From: Bacteroidota bacterium
Lineage (GTDB): Bacteria; Bacteroidota; Bacteroidia; Chitinophagales; Chitinophagaceae
Length of the DNA stretch: 64,000 bases
NCBI GenBank assembly: GCA_029555415.1
Contig: JAKPSI010000060.1
Location: 1-64,000, forward strand
Direction of reading: 5' to 3'
Position numbers and translations under genes: made by a program. Below, in pieces: positions 1 to 8,284 of the stretch (the stretch's first letter is position 1; the number at the start of each line of letters is the position of its first letter). The notes under the pieces were generated by a model, which was given only the letters and a program-made list of their open reading frames with translations, did no database searches and was not told where the DNA came from.

Positions 1-445
1 TAAAAATTTTCAATGCGCCAACTTTACTGAAATCTGTGCGCATCACTTCGTCGTAATTGTTGTTAGACGTACCCATGAAAAAAGTATAGTTTGCCAGCGA
101 TGTCTGTGCCGCAATCTGGTATTTCTGTTCGAGCAATTCCTGTGTTAAAGCGGATGGATTGGTATTCGGCTGTTCCATAAAAGACGTAACACCACCGGCA
201 ACGGCTGCTTTACTTTCTGTGTAAATATTTGCTTTGTGCGTTAAACCCGGTTCGCGGAAATGCACCTGGTCATCGATCACACCAGGAAGCAGGTGTTTGC
301 CTTCTCCGTTGATCTCTGTAACGCCGGGGGCTGTGCTGATCTGCGGAGCGACCTTTTCAATGCGACCACCGGAGATCAGTACATCCGCTGTCTGAATAAG
401 GTCTTCGTTTACGACCTGTATCGATTTAATCAGATATTTTTGCAT
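1..445 (-). CDS. pyrC: Dihydroorotase, N-terminal part (3' end beyond the window)
   Basis: Dihydroorotase closes N-carbamoyl-aspartate to dihydroorotate in cytosolic pyrimidine synthesis. Only the first 148 or so residues are present, read from the ATG at 445; the frame is open to base 1. Visible are the amidohydrolase metal motif DDQVHFREPG (residues 58-67, with His62 and Arg64) and the following EQPNTNP substrate-loop motif near residue 91, in the HFREPG form of class I dihydroorotases. A related amidohydrolase such as allantoinase cannot be fully excluded from the fragment, but the motif fits dihydroorotase best. It is divergent from the gene at 474 with only 28 bases between the start codons. 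Confidence 0.88.
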   Translation of the reverse strand, partial: MQKYLIKSIQVVNEDLIQTADVLISGGRIEKVAPQISTAPGVTEINGEGKHLLPGVIDDQVHFREPGLTHKANIYTESKAAVAGGVTSFMEQPNTNPSALTQELLEQKYQIAAQTSLANYTFFMGTSNNNYDEVMRTDFSKVGALKIF

Positions 446-473
446 ATTTTGTTACCGGAAATTAACCGCGCGC

Positions 474-2153
474 ATGCAATTTAAACAAACTGTCCTAAGA
501 CTAACCCTGATTCTTTTACCTGTAACGGGCTTAAGCCAGTCGGCTTTTCTGGCCCAGGGGGATAAGCAAAAGATACTCGCGGAAAGGTGGGAGATCCTGG
601 CAAGGACGGACTCCGCTTTCAATTTTTCCAAGACCGGTCCCCTGAACCGAGCTGACCTGGTGTTCGCGGCTAAGCGGTATGTCAGCACGCATCCGCTTCA
701 GCATGCATCCGACAAGTACAACTATCAGAGTCTTTTACTGAATAACCTGGAATACCTCACCGCGGCAGAACGTGCCACGTTGGTAAGCCGCAAACCCATC
801 GGCAAGAATTTCTATACCACACCTGCTTCGTTGTTTGAGGTGCATGTGAAGGATTTCGATCTTTCCATCAATCCTGTTATTCAATATGTATTGTCGAAAG
901 AAAAAGGCAGTGATGAGAAATTATTTCTCAATACACGCGGACTCGCTTTACGCGGACAGATCTCCAATAAGATCGGATTCGCGGCGTATGTGACCGATAA
1001 TCAGGAGCGGGACGCATCTTATGTGCGCGACTGGACGAATGTCCGCAAAGCCGTGCCGGGTGTAGGCTTCTACAAGCAGTTCAAAGGGAACGGATATGAT
1101 TATTTCGATGCGAGAGGTTATATCACTTTCTCGGCCGCGAAGTATATCCATATGGCATTCGGGTATGACAAGAATACCATCGGCAACGGTTACCGCAGTA
1201 TGTTTCTGGGCGAGAGCGGGGCACCCGCCTTGTTCTTCAAGATCAATACCCGCATCTGGAAATTCAATTACCAGAATCTTTTCATGGAATTGCAGAGCGC
1301 GCATATCCCCGGGGGTGATAAACTGGTGCCGAAGAAATACGCGGCCATGCACCACCTGGATGTGGCATTCACCAAATGGCTGAATGTAGGATTGTTCGAG
1401 GGCGTTATCTTCGGAAGGAAGGATCATTTCGATTTCGGATATCTGAATCCTGTCATTTTCTATCGTTCGATCGAACAGCAGAATGGTAGTTTCGACAACT
1501 CCGTTGTCGGACTGGATGCGAAAGCCAACCTGCCGCATGGGGTACAGTTGTACGGACAGCTGATGCTGGATGAATTCCTGTTATCAGAGATCAAGAAGAA
1601 CCGGGGCTGGTGGGCCAATAAATGGGGTATACAACTCGGTGCGAAATACATCGATGCATTCGGCATTAAGAACCTGGACCTGCAGGTGGAGCATAACCGC
1701 GTGCGTCCGTTCACCTATTCTCACCGTGATTCCGTAGCTAACTATACACACTATAATCAACCCCTGGCACACCCGCTGGGCGCGAATTTCAAGGAATTCA
1801 TCGGTGTAGCCCGCTATCAGCCGGTTCCGCAATGGATGGCCGTTGCGAAGCTTATATTTTATCAGCAGGGGCGTGACAGCAGCGCGCGTAATTTCGGCAG
1901 CAATATCTTATTACCGAATGAACCGCCTTACCGGGTGGGGGATTTCGGATACAATATCGGCAGCGGGCAACAAACGAATGTGATGTCCGCGTCGTTCCTG
2001 CTCTCTTATGAATGGAAGCAGAATTTCTTCCTCGAATTGCAGGCACTGTACAGAAAGCAGGATGTGAAGACCGCACCGGTCAGTTCCGCTTCTTCCACCG
2101 TATTGTCATTCGGGGTAAGATGGAATATGCACAGAAGGGATTTTGATTACTGA
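474..2153 (+). CDS. Outer-membrane beta-barrel protein, RemB/Wzi-like
   Basis: This is a 559-residue exported protein. Residues 1-21 form a signal peptide (basic start, hydrophobic core, ending near LSQS). The rest has alternating hydrophobic strands, many aromatic residues and an aromatic-rich C-terminal strand, as in outer-membrane barrels. Segments such as GNGYRSMFLGESGAPALFFK and the IWKFNY run look like the Bacteroidota family that includes Flavobacterium RemB, linked to gliding motility, and the Wzi-like capsule assembly proteins. I recognise the family by pattern only, so the role in gliding or capsule attachment is an inference. It has no operon partner: pyrC is divergent and porT is convergent. 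Confidence 0.6.
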   Translation: MQFKQTVLRLTLILLPVTGLSQSAFLAQGDKQKILAERWEILARTDSAFNFSKTGPLNRADLVFAAKRYVSTHPLQHASDKYNYQSLLLNNLEYLTAAERATLVSRKPIGKNFYTTPASLFEVHVKDFDLSINPVIQYVLSKEKGSDEKLFLNTRGLALRGQISNKIGFAAYVTDNQERDASYVRDWTNVRKAVPGVGFYKQFKGNGYDYFDARGYITFSAAKYIHMAFGYDKNTIGNGYRSMFLGESGAPALFFKINTRIWKFNYQNLFMELQSAHIPGGDKLVPKKYAAMHHLDVAFTKWLNVGLFEGVIFGRKDHFDFGYLNPVIFYRSIEQQNGSFDNSVVGLDAKANLPHGVQLYGQLMLDEFLLSEIKKNRGWWANKWGIQLGAKYIDAFGIKNLDLQVEHNRVRPFTYSHRDSVANYTHYNQPLAHPLGANFKEFIGVARYQPVPQWMAVAKLIFYQQGRDSSARNFGSNILLPNEPPYRVGDFGYNIGSGQQTNVMSASFLLSYEWKQNFFLELQALYRKQDVKTAPVSSASSTVLSFGVRWNMHRRDFDY

Positions 2154-2180
2154 TCCCGTTCCCTCATCAATGTAATGCTG

Positions 2181-2882
2181 TTAACCTTCCAGATGGATGG
2201 TGAAGACGATCATGCGTGAGTGTATCTTATCGAAAACACTGGAGTAGATCAGGTTGGGGTCACGCGAGTGGATATTGCTCATGCCATTGCTGATCTTGAT
2301 CTCGGGAGAGAAGATGAAAGTTTCAAAAAAGAAGTTGAAGCCGATACCGAATTCCGGGCCATAATCGTATTTCTTGATCTTTACCAGGTCCTCAGCGCGT
2401 TTAGCGCGTGCGTTACTGGCCATATCGATATCACCTTTCATGCCTGCCATCAGATAGACCCTGAAGTTGCCGATACGGTCACTCTGGAATTTCATCTGAA
2501 TAGGGAAGGTCATGATCACGGATTCCACTTTCTTGGTCACGGTGGTGGCACCGTCCAGATCAGGGAATTTGGTATGGTAATAGATATTCCTTTCGATGAA
2601 CATCAGCTGCGGGTTGAAACGCACCTGAAAGCGGTCGGAGATGCGGCCGGTAGCTGACAATCCGAGGGTGAAGCCTCCGGAGTTCACGGGTTCAGCTACA
2701 TACACGCTGTCATCCGCCATGAAGCGGGGGTGGAGGTCGGTCTGGAAGCGCGCTTTGTTCACGCCCAGCGTGATACCGAAATAATAAGGCTTGCTGTCGT
2801 GATCGAACATGTTGATGTCCGCCCGTTGTGCTGAAACGGAGAGGTTAAAAAACAGGATCCCAGCCAGTATCCAGCGCCTCAA
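2181..2882 (-). CDS. porT: PorT-like T9SS/gliding outer-membrane protein
   Basis: This is a small outer-membrane beta-barrel protein of about 233 residues. PorT/SprT is required for the type IX secretion system of Bacteroidota, and its gene commonly lies directly after ubiE, as it does here. The N-terminus LRRWILAGILFFNLSVSAQ is a signal peptide. I place the start at the TTG at 2882, two bases after the ubiE stop codon, because it gives a normal signal peptide and suggests translational coupling. The only upstream ATG (2921) would add 13 charged residues and overlap ubiE by 37 bases. Strand patterns such as FGITLGVNKARF and the C-terminal IVFTIHLEG fit a barrel. Other porin-family barrels look similar, so the name rests partly on context. 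Confidence 0.72.
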   Translation of the reverse strand: MRRWILAGILFFNLSVSAQRADINMFDHDSKPYYFGITLGVNKARFQTDLHPRFMADDSVYVAEPVNSGGFTLGLSATGRISDRFQVRFNPQLMFIERNIYYHTKFPDLDGATTVTKKVESVIMTFPIQMKFQSDRIGNFRVYLMAGMKGDIDMASNARAKRAEDLVKIKKYDYGPEFGIGFNFFFETFIFSPEIKISNGMSNIHSRDPNLIYSSVFDKIHSRMIVFTIHLEG

Positions 2883-2884
2883 AT

Positions 2885-3640
2885 TCAGTTCTGCTTTTTT
2901 TGTCCGGTGTAAATGCAACATATTCCTAAGCTTAGCGGTTTACAAACGGGATCGTTGTAACCCACTTTTTTTAATATATCCGTGAATGCCTCGCGGTCGG
3001 GGAATGCTTTGGCCGATTCGTTCAGGTAGCTGTAGGCTTCCATATTTTGTTTGAACAAGCGTGCCACCTGCGGGGCGAACAGGCCCATGTACAGGTTGTA
3101 GAATCCTTTGATCGCGGTGCGCTTTGGTTTTGAAAATTCGAGGATAACGATGCGGCCGCCGGGTTTCAGGACCCTGAGCATCTCAGCGAGTCCTTTTTCG
3201 AGGTTCTCGTAATTCCTCACCCCGAAGGCAACCATTACGGCATCAAACGTATTTTCCGCAAAATTTATTGTTTCAGAGTCCCCCTTCAGGAGCTCGATCT
3301 TATCCACAAGTCCTTCTTTTTCAATCTTTTTCCTCCCCAGCTCCAGCATTCCTTCTGAAATATCGATGCCGGTCACTTTTTCCGGGTTCAGGATCCGGGT
3401 GGCCATGATGGCCATGTCGGCGGTGCCGGTGGCTACATCCAGGATCTGGCGGGGGTTGTATTTTTTGAGACCCCGGATGGCTTTTTTGCGCCAGTTGATA
3501 TCGGTCCGGGCGGACAGAAAGCGGTTCAGCGCGTCATATTTCGGAGCGATGCGGTCGAACATTTCGGCCACCTGTTCTTTCTTTCCTTTTTCAGATGCTG
3601 CAAAGGGCCTGATATGATCGTGCGGGAGCGGTGTTGACAT
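2885..3640 (-). CDS. ubiE: Demethylmenaquinone methyltransferase UbiE/MenG
   Basis: This SAM-dependent methyltransferase converts demethylmenaquinone to menaquinone, the last step of quinone synthesis. The 251 residues match the family length. SAM motif I is LDVATGTADMA (near residue 66), followed by GIDISEGML and the family signature region GVRNYENLEKGLAEMLRVLKP. The C-terminal segment YSYLNESAKAFPDREAF is typical of UbiE/MenG. Bacteroidota respire with menaquinone, so the MenG activity is the relevant one. It is the first gene of a two-gene unit with porT and has a well-matched promoter immediately upstream, which gives a very short leader. Confidence 0.95.
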   Translation of the reverse strand: MSTPLPHDHIRPFAASEKGKKEQVAEMFDRIAPKYDALNRFLSARTDINWRKKAIRGLKKYNPRQILDVATGTADMAIMATRILNPEKVTGIDISEGMLELGRKKIEKEGLVDKIELLKGDSETINFAENTFDAVMVAFGVRNYENLEKGLAEMLRVLKPGGRIVILEFSKPKRTAIKGFYNLYMGLFAPQVARLFKQNMEAYSYLNESAKAFPDREAFTDILKKVGYNDPVCKPLSLGICCIYTGQKKQN

Positions 3641-3647
3641 GGGAGGG

Positions 3648-3680
3648 CAAAGTTAGGGCAGTACGGTCTTTTCACCCAAA
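3648..3680 (-). promoter_or_regulatory. Bacteroidota-type promoter of ubiE-porT
   Basis: On the minus strand TTTG (3680-3677) is followed after 21 bases by TAACTTTG (3655-3648), an exact match to the Bacteroidota -33/-7 consensus TTTG / TAnnTTTG. Transcription should begin near 3644, only a few bases before the ubiE ATG at 3640, so the message would be nearly leaderless. The divergent engB promoter must lie in or beside the same 90-base spacer. Confidence 0.6.
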
Positions 3681-3728
3681 AGGAAGGGAAGGAGTTAAAA
3701 TCCGATGCATCCGTTTAACTTGCAGCCT

Positions 3729-4346
3729 ATGGAAATCACGTCAGCGAAATATGTGATCAGCAGTGCCACTTATAAACAGTGTCCGGCACCTGACCGTCCT
3801 GAGTATGCCTTTATCGGCCGCAGTAATGTGGGCAAATCATCCCTGATCAATATGATCTGTAACCAGCGGGGGTTGGCCAAAACATCTTCCACGCCCGGAA
3901 AGACACAGCTGATCAATCATTTTGAAGTCGGCGGTAAATCGCAGACACGCTGGTTCCTTGTCGATCTGCCCGGATACGGGTATGCAACGGTTTCGCATAA
4001 GGCGCGGAACAACTGGTCGAATATCATTGAGTCCTATATCCGGAAAAGGGAGAACCTGGTTTGTTTGTTCGTGCTGATCGATAGCCGGCATGACCCGCAA
4101 CAGATCGATCTGGATTTCATCAATCAGCTGGGTGAATGGCAGATCCCGTTCGTGCTTGTATTTACCAAAGCGGATAAAAATAAGCCGGCTGTGACGCCCC
4201 GGAATGTGAACGCTTTCCTGAGTGCATTGTCGGATCAGTGGGAAGTGCCGCCGCCTTATTTCGTTACTTCTGCAGTGGAAAAGACGGGTCGTAAAGAGAT
4301 ACTGGATTATATCAATGACCTGAATAAGGGTTTCCGCAAGCTCTAG
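3729..4346 (+). CDS. yihA: Ribosome biogenesis GTPase EngB (YihA/YsxC)
   Basis: This small essential GTPase takes part in assembly of the large ribosomal subunit. From the ATG at 3729 it has 205 residues, the usual size. The P-loop is GRSNVGKSS (residues 30-38), G3 is DLPGYGYA (near 77), G4 is TKADK (near 146) and G5 is the SAVEKTG region (near 180). An in-frame ATG at 3705 would add eight residues not typical of the family, so the start at 3729 (MEITSAKYV) is preferred. The gene is divergent from ubiE, and two small membrane-linked genes follow it. Confidence 0.93.
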   Translation: MEITSAKYVISSATYKQCPAPDRPEYAFIGRSNVGKSSLINMICNQRGLAKTSSTPGKTQLINHFEVGGKSQTRWFLVDLPGYGYATVSHKARNNWSNIIESYIRKRENLVCLFVLIDSRHDPQQIDLDFINQLGEWQIPFVLVFTKADKNKPAVTPRNVNAFLSALSDQWEVPPPYFVTSAVEKTGRKEILDYINDLNKGFRKL

Positions 4347-4411
4347 TACACAGTGCGGGCCATTAGTTTGTTTCGGAATATTCACTTAATTTGTGCCCTA
4401 TTAATGGCTTT

Positions 4412-4582
4412 ATGAGACGCATCTTATCCGAAAAATTCCTTGTAGCGGTCCTGTTCGTACTGGTATTCATCACCTATTTCTTCGCGCAGCAGGCCACCCG
4501 CAATATGGAGAAAGCCTATACCGGTATGCAGGCCACGGCTTCTGCCAGTCTGGCCCGTCTCAATGGTCCGCTTGTTCCCTGA
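4412..4582 (+). CDS. Small single-pass membrane protein, unknown
   Basis: This is a predicted 56-residue protein. From MRRILSEKFL one hydrophobic helix (residues 8-26, LVAVLFVLVFITYFFA) is followed by a polar tail with several Thr, Ala and Ser residues. No family is recognised. An upstream in-frame TTG (4391) is possible, but the ATG gives a cleaner N-terminus. It sits 65 bases after engB and 26 bases before another small membrane protein gene, so co-transcription is likely. Confidence 0.5.
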   Translation: MRRILSEKFLVAVLFVLVFITYFFAQQATRNMEKAYTGMQATASASLARLNGPLVP

Positions 4583-4608
4583 TCTTTCACCCCCCATATT
4601 GATTTGTT

Positions 4609-4956
4609 ATGCGTAAACTGATCTTATTCCTGTTCCTGACAGTGAGTGTGAGCACTTTTGCCCAACCCCGTTTCAAGGGAAGTGCAGCGAATGACACAAC
4701 GGCAAAGCTGATCTCTTCAGATACGATGGCCATGCAATTGCAACATCAGCGCGACAGTATCGCACAGGAACTGGAACAGGCGAAGGAGCGGAATGAGCAG
4801 TCTGTACGGAATGGTCAGATGGCACTGGAATTACAGCGGGAGAATTCAGCGCGTAAGAAGCGAAGCGCTTTCCTCAATCTCGCGATCGGTGCGGGTTTTG
4901 CCGTACTGCTGGTATTGGGTTTATTGCGCATGCGCAGGAAAACCGACAATTCCTGA
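4609..4956 (+). CDS. Exported single-pass protein with coiled coil, unknown
   Basis: This 115-residue protein has a signal peptide (residues 1-18, ending VSTFAQ), a Gln/Glu-rich predicted coiled coil (about 45-80, with QLQHQRDSIAQELEQA), and a C-terminal membrane helix (about 88-106) followed by a basic RMRRK stop-transfer tail. This would give a periplasmic coiled coil anchored in the inner membrane. No known family is recognised. Its position behind engB and a 56-residue membrane protein gene is the only context. Confidence 0.6.
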   Translation: MRKLILFLFLTVSVSTFAQPRFKGSAANDTTAKLISSDTMAMQLQHQRDSIAQELEQAKERNEQSVRNGQMALELQRENSARKKRSAFLNLAIGAGFAVLLVLGLLRMRRKTDNS

Positions 4957-4968
4957 TAACCCGATCCC

Positions 4969-5442
4969 TTAGTTCACCACTTTATTCGCGCAGCTGCTGC
5001 TGGCGAATGCTTCCGGTTTTGCTTTGAAAGCGAAACCCATCCCCAGGATATAACCCATGGCTTCGCGGAGCGCATCATTGCTTTTGAAAGAAGGATTGGT
5101 GTTGATGTCGGCATGTACTTCCATGTCCACATCATACTGCGTAAAGAGATGACAGAGCTGGTAGGCGATCTCGATACTTCTTGCCACTTCGGTGAGCATT
5201 CTTTCTTTGATGGTGAAGGTCTGGGTCGTTTTGTCATTCTGGATGAACATAAATCCACCCCGGCCTTCCCGGAGGAATACGATGACGGTGGCGAATTCCG
5301 TTTCGTGTCCTTTTACCTGTGAGTCGGTGCCGATGCAAACCTTGAGACGGAAGCCGTTTTCTATTTCACGTTGTATCGCGTTTTCCACGGCATCGATGAT
5401 GGGTTGATCGATCAGGTCGCCATTGAATTTTCTCCAACGCAT
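4969..5442 (-). CDS. YkuK-family RNase H-like protein (DUF458)
   Basis: This 157-residue protein resembles the YkuK/DUF458 family, which is predicted to have an RNase H-like fold. The IGTDSQ segment near residue 37 and HADIN near 112 carry acidic residues (Asp39, Asp114) suited to metal binding, as expected of that fold. In Bacillus the biochemical role of YkuK is not established, so nuclease activity is only a prediction. It lies downstream of a terminator that closes the metalloprotease gene, so it needs its own promoter. Confidence 0.78.
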   Translation of the reverse strand: MRWRKFNGDLIDQPIIDAVENAIQREIENGFRLKVCIGTDSQVKGHETEFATVIVFLREGRGGFMFIQNDKTTQTFTIKERMLTEVARSIEIAYQLCHLFTQYDVDMEVHADINTNPSFKSNDALREAMGYILGMGFAFKAKPEAFASSSCANKVVN

Positions 5443-5480
5443 AAAAAAAGAGGTTTTCCTAAGTTATAGAAAAACCTCTT
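5442..5480 (-). terminator. Rho-independent terminator after the metalloprotease gene
   Basis: A 10-bp stem (AAGAGGTTTT at 5448-5457 with AAAACCTCTT at 5471-5480) is followed on the minus strand by seven T residues. It lies 52 bases past the stop codon of the gene at 5532. Confidence 0.8.
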
Positions 5481-5531
5481 CTAAACAAAAAGAGTACGGA
5501 TTATTGTTCTGTTATCAGAACGGGAAAGTGT

Positions 5532-7124
5532 TTATTGGCGGATCAGTTTGTCGGTCCACACATCTGTGCCGTTGCTGAATTGTACCAGGTACATGCCATT
5601 CAGCAGGTTGGCGTTAATGATATTGTTTCCGGTGCTCAGCACGCCTTTGGCAAGCTGTTTACCGTTCAGGTCGATCAGTTTGTAGCTGTAGCTGCCCGGA
5701 CTGGTTACGATGAAGCTGTTCGCGTTCACCAGGTTACCAGCGATGCGGGGTCTGGCCGCGTCTTTCGCTACAGGTATGTTCACGATATTGGAATAGTATT
5801 GTCTTCCGTTATCGAATGTCACGCTCAGGCGGTATGCGGTGCTGACATTGGCAGCAGGTGTATACAGGTAAGAACGTGCAGCGTTGGGAGAAGTGACAAC
5901 GGTGCTGAACGTACGGCCATTGGTTGACATTTCAAGGGTTTGATTCACCACTTGTTCATCGGCATCAATGGTCCAGTCCAGTTTATGTTTGTCGCCTACC
6001 GCAGTACCACGCAGTTCCAGTGTACGCAGCGGAAGTGCTACGGGCAGCATGGCGGCCTGGATGGAATAAGAACCCAGACTCGCATAGTTGGGGGCATAAG
6101 CATTGCCTTTGCCTTCCACTCTTACATAATAGGTCCCTGCATTCAGGGTAGTATCCACGAAAAGATTCAGGGTGGTACCGGGGTTGTATACGTTCAGTTG
6201 TGTCTGCGCACTGTTGTACAGCGTCACTTGCATATCCAGGTCAGAACCGGAGTTGCTGGCACCAACGCTGAAAGGGATCGCGTTCATCTGGAAGCGGCCG
6301 ATAGCGGGTACTGTGAATTTGAACATGTCACCATCGGTATTTTGTTCCACTACACCGTTAATGGTGAAAGCGTTGCTGCTGAAAGTTTTGTTGGTGGCTG
6401 CGGCAAAAGTGTTGGCATAGTCATCAGTACGGAATCCGAATCCGTTGAAAGAAGTGATGACAGACAGGTCACTTTGGGTATTTGCGCAACCGAATGGGTT
6501 TGGTCCGATATTCCAGAGCGTCATGTTCTGATAATATCCAACACCCATGATGGGGGCCCAACCGATCTCTCCGGTACCAGTACCGGGATTGTATTCAGCG
6601 GTCTTCACGCAGCTGGCGTTATAAACGGACTGGTGATAAAGACCAAGGGTATGGCCGGCTTCGTGAGAAGCGGCTTCAGCGATATTCTTGGTATTGTAAC
6701 TCAGCAATGCGGAGAACACGAAGGCGGGTGTGTCATCTCCCCAGGTGAAGGAGCCAACGAAGGATACACCACCTGCGGAACCATACCAGCTGGAAGAAAC
6801 GGTCAGGATCACGCGGGTACGTTGCGCGATCGGGGCAGCCAGGTACTTGGCAGAGTCCGTAGTTACATTCAGGTTGAACGGGCGGTAATCTTCCGCAACA
6901 CGGTTGAAGATCTCATTGATCTGGACGTCGGTCAGACCAGAGCCTCCGCAATAGATCGGACCGGAAGTATTCCAGCTGGTACCATTTACAGTGTGACCAT
7001 CAAAGTCGAGGAAGATCGTTGCTGCGGCAGAAGGGTAGCTGCTGAGCTTCGGCACCTGAGCGTTTGTGATCATGGCGCTGATCATAGCCAGGGCCAGGAA
7101 TACGGATTTAAGATTGGTTTTCAT
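5532..7124 (-). CDS. Secreted zinc metalloprotease (metzincin) with T9SS sorting tail
   Basis: This 530-residue protein is an exported peptidase. Residues 1-22 are a signal peptide ending in NAQ. The zinc site HEAGHTLGLYH (154-164) is the metzincin HExxHxxGxxH motif, and Met193 in IMGVGYY can be the Met-turn. Residues about 240-355 resemble a bacterial pre-peptidase C-terminal beta-sandwich (GDMFKF, GTYYVRVEG). The last 75 residues, with YSYKLIDLNGKQL, GMYLVQF and a final DKLIRQ, match a type A T9SS C-terminal sorting domain, so export across the outer membrane by T9SS is expected. Substrate is unknown. A small secreted protein gene lies 89 bases upstream on the same strand. Confidence 0.88.
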   Translation of the reverse strand: MKTNLKSVFLALAMISAMITNAQVPKLSSYPSAAATIFLDFDGHTVNGTSWNTSGPIYCGGSGLTDVQINEIFNRVAEDYRPFNLNVTTDSAKYLAAPIAQRTRVILTVSSSWYGSAGGVSFVGSFTWGDDTPAFVFSALLSYNTKNIAEAASHEAGHTLGLYHQSVYNASCVKTAEYNPGTGTGEIGWAPIMGVGYYQNMTLWNIGPNPFGCANTQSDLSVITSFNGFGFRTDDYANTFAAATNKTFSSNAFTINGVVEQNTDGDMFKFTVPAIGRFQMNAIPFSVGASNSGSDLDMQVTLYNSAQTQLNVYNPGTTLNLFVDTTLNAGTYYVRVEGKGNAYAPNYASLGSYSIQAAMLPVALPLRTLELRGTAVGDKHKLDWTIDADEQVVNQTLEMSTNGRTFSTVVTSPNAARSYLYTPAANVSTAYRLSVTFDNGRQYYSNIVNIPVAKDAARPRIAGNLVNANSFIVTSPGSYSYKLIDLNGKQLAKGVLSTGNNIINANLLNGMYLVQFSNGTDVWTDKLIRQ

Positions 7125-7213
7125 AACAAGGCGGATTTAGGACAGTTTTCAATAGGTACAGGAACGGATAAAAACGGGACAGATACAGGATACTAAAAAT
7201 TCACGGACAAGGT

Positions 7214-7687
7214 CTATTCATTGACTAATTCAAGGGTTTGTTTTTTAACGAGGAGCAACTGATTGCCTTTGGACTGGATCTCATAGAGATCGCCGTTCTG
7301 CAAACTGATGATCCTTCCTTTATAAGAAATGATACCATCGGCGCTGGTGATCCTGGAGAGGGTGAGGTTGGCCCCGTTGAAATTGGTGGAGCGGATCACG
7401 ACACTCTGGATCGCGTTATCGTACTTGCTGGCTGTGGAGACCACCTGGCCTTCAAAGCGGAAGGTTGCATCGGATGCGAGGTTCAGGCTGACGTTCGCGC
7501 CCACCGGGCTGCTGAACAGGGCCACAAGGTTGTTCACGTTGGCCGTCATTTGCTCCGGCATGGCGCTGAACAGCTTAGGCTTGTTATAGTCAGGCTGGTT
7601 GATCGGTAATGTCTGGTGCTGTGCGGCAGCAAACATACAGGAAAGCGTAAGGGATACGCCCATTACAGCGGTACGAAGGTTTTTCAT
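7214..7687 (-). CDS. Small secreted protein beside the metalloprotease gene, unknown
   Basis: This protein of about 157 residues has a clear signal peptide (MKNLRTAVMGVSLTLSCMFAAAQ). The mature part has beta-rich stretches such as DATFRFEGQVVS and IISYKGRIISLQNGDLYEI. No family is recognised and no sorting tail is present. The ATG at 7687 is preferred over the one at 7693 because it starts directly with MKN. It precedes the T9SS metalloprotease gene in the same direction with no terminator between, so the two are probably co-expressed. An inhibitor, chaperone or pro-domain-like role is conceivable but nothing in the sequence shows it. Confidence 0.72.
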   Translation of the reverse strand: MKNLRTAVMGVSLTLSCMFAAAQHQTLPINQPDYNKPKLFSAMPEQMTANVNNLVALFSSPVGANVSLNLASDATFRFEGQVVSTASKYDNAIQSVVIRSTNFNGANLTLSRITSADGIISYKGRIISLQNGDLYEIQSKGNQLLLVKKQTLELVNE

Positions 7688-7875
7688 AAACATTAATTTT
7701 TATTCAATAGGATTCAGATCAGCTACCCGGTAGGGGGTGCAGTTTTCAGGGGGGGTACGGTGATACAAAGTTTTGCAAAATCTTTTTCAGCATCCAAGTT
7801 TTGACCCGAATAAAATGTCAAATCGGGTGATAGTACGCCGGTAATTGTCGTAAAATCACGTGCAGTAAGAGTTTT

Positions 7876-8241
7876 TCAATACTGGTTTGTCGTCAGTAAT
7901 ACCAACGTGCAGGCCTCTGCGACATCGATGTTTTTACTGCGTGCGAGATCCGCAAGAGTATCATTCTCGGCTCCGGGGTTGAAAATGATGCGGCGGGGAG
8001 ATAAAGAGAGGATATAATCGTAGTAAGCGGTCTGGTGTTCAGCACTGAGGTACATCGTAACGGTATCAATATCCTTTTCTGGTAATTGTTCAGTGCCGAT
8101 CTGTACATCGGCTACCACAGCGGCTTTGCGGCCAATGGCAACAACAGGGTGGCCCGCGTTCCGCAATCTTTTGATCGCGAGATTGCTGTAGCGGGATGGG
8201 TTTTCAGATGCCCCCAGTACCAGTGTTTTCTTCAGTGCCAT
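7876..8241 (-). CDS. CoA-binding protein (YccU-like Rossmann fold)
   Basis: This is a 121-residue single-domain protein of the CoA_binding family. The N-terminal TLVLGASENPSRYSNLA and the central VVAIGRK are the nucleotide-binding edge of a Rossmann fold, and IIFNPGAEND matches the conserved NPG(A/T)EN motif. Family members bind CoA or acyl-CoA; their physiological role is generally unclear. It is the third gene in a row on this strand behind the GbsR-type regulator, with 43 bases between it and the membrane protein gene. Confidence 0.85.
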   Translation of the reverse strand: MALKKTLVLGASENPSRYSNLAIKRLRNAGHPVVAIGRKAAVVADVQIGTEQLPEKDIDTVTMYLSAEHQTAYYDYILSLSPRRIIFNPGAENDTLADLARSKNIDVAEACTLVLLTTNQY

Positions 8242-8284
8242 ATATAATATTACAACGAACCCGTGAAATGGTTCATACCATTGA

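Noticed and set aside
5940-7196. Long open frame (418 codons) on the + strand opposite the metalloprotease gene
   Set aside because: It lies entirely antisense to a well-supported secreted peptidase, has no recognisable domain, and its composition is that of a shadow frame of GC-rich codons.
7125-7213. Additional heptamer array in the spacer before the metalloprotease gene
   Set aside because: There is some ACAGGA/GGACAG similarity, but it does not hold a constant 7-base period.
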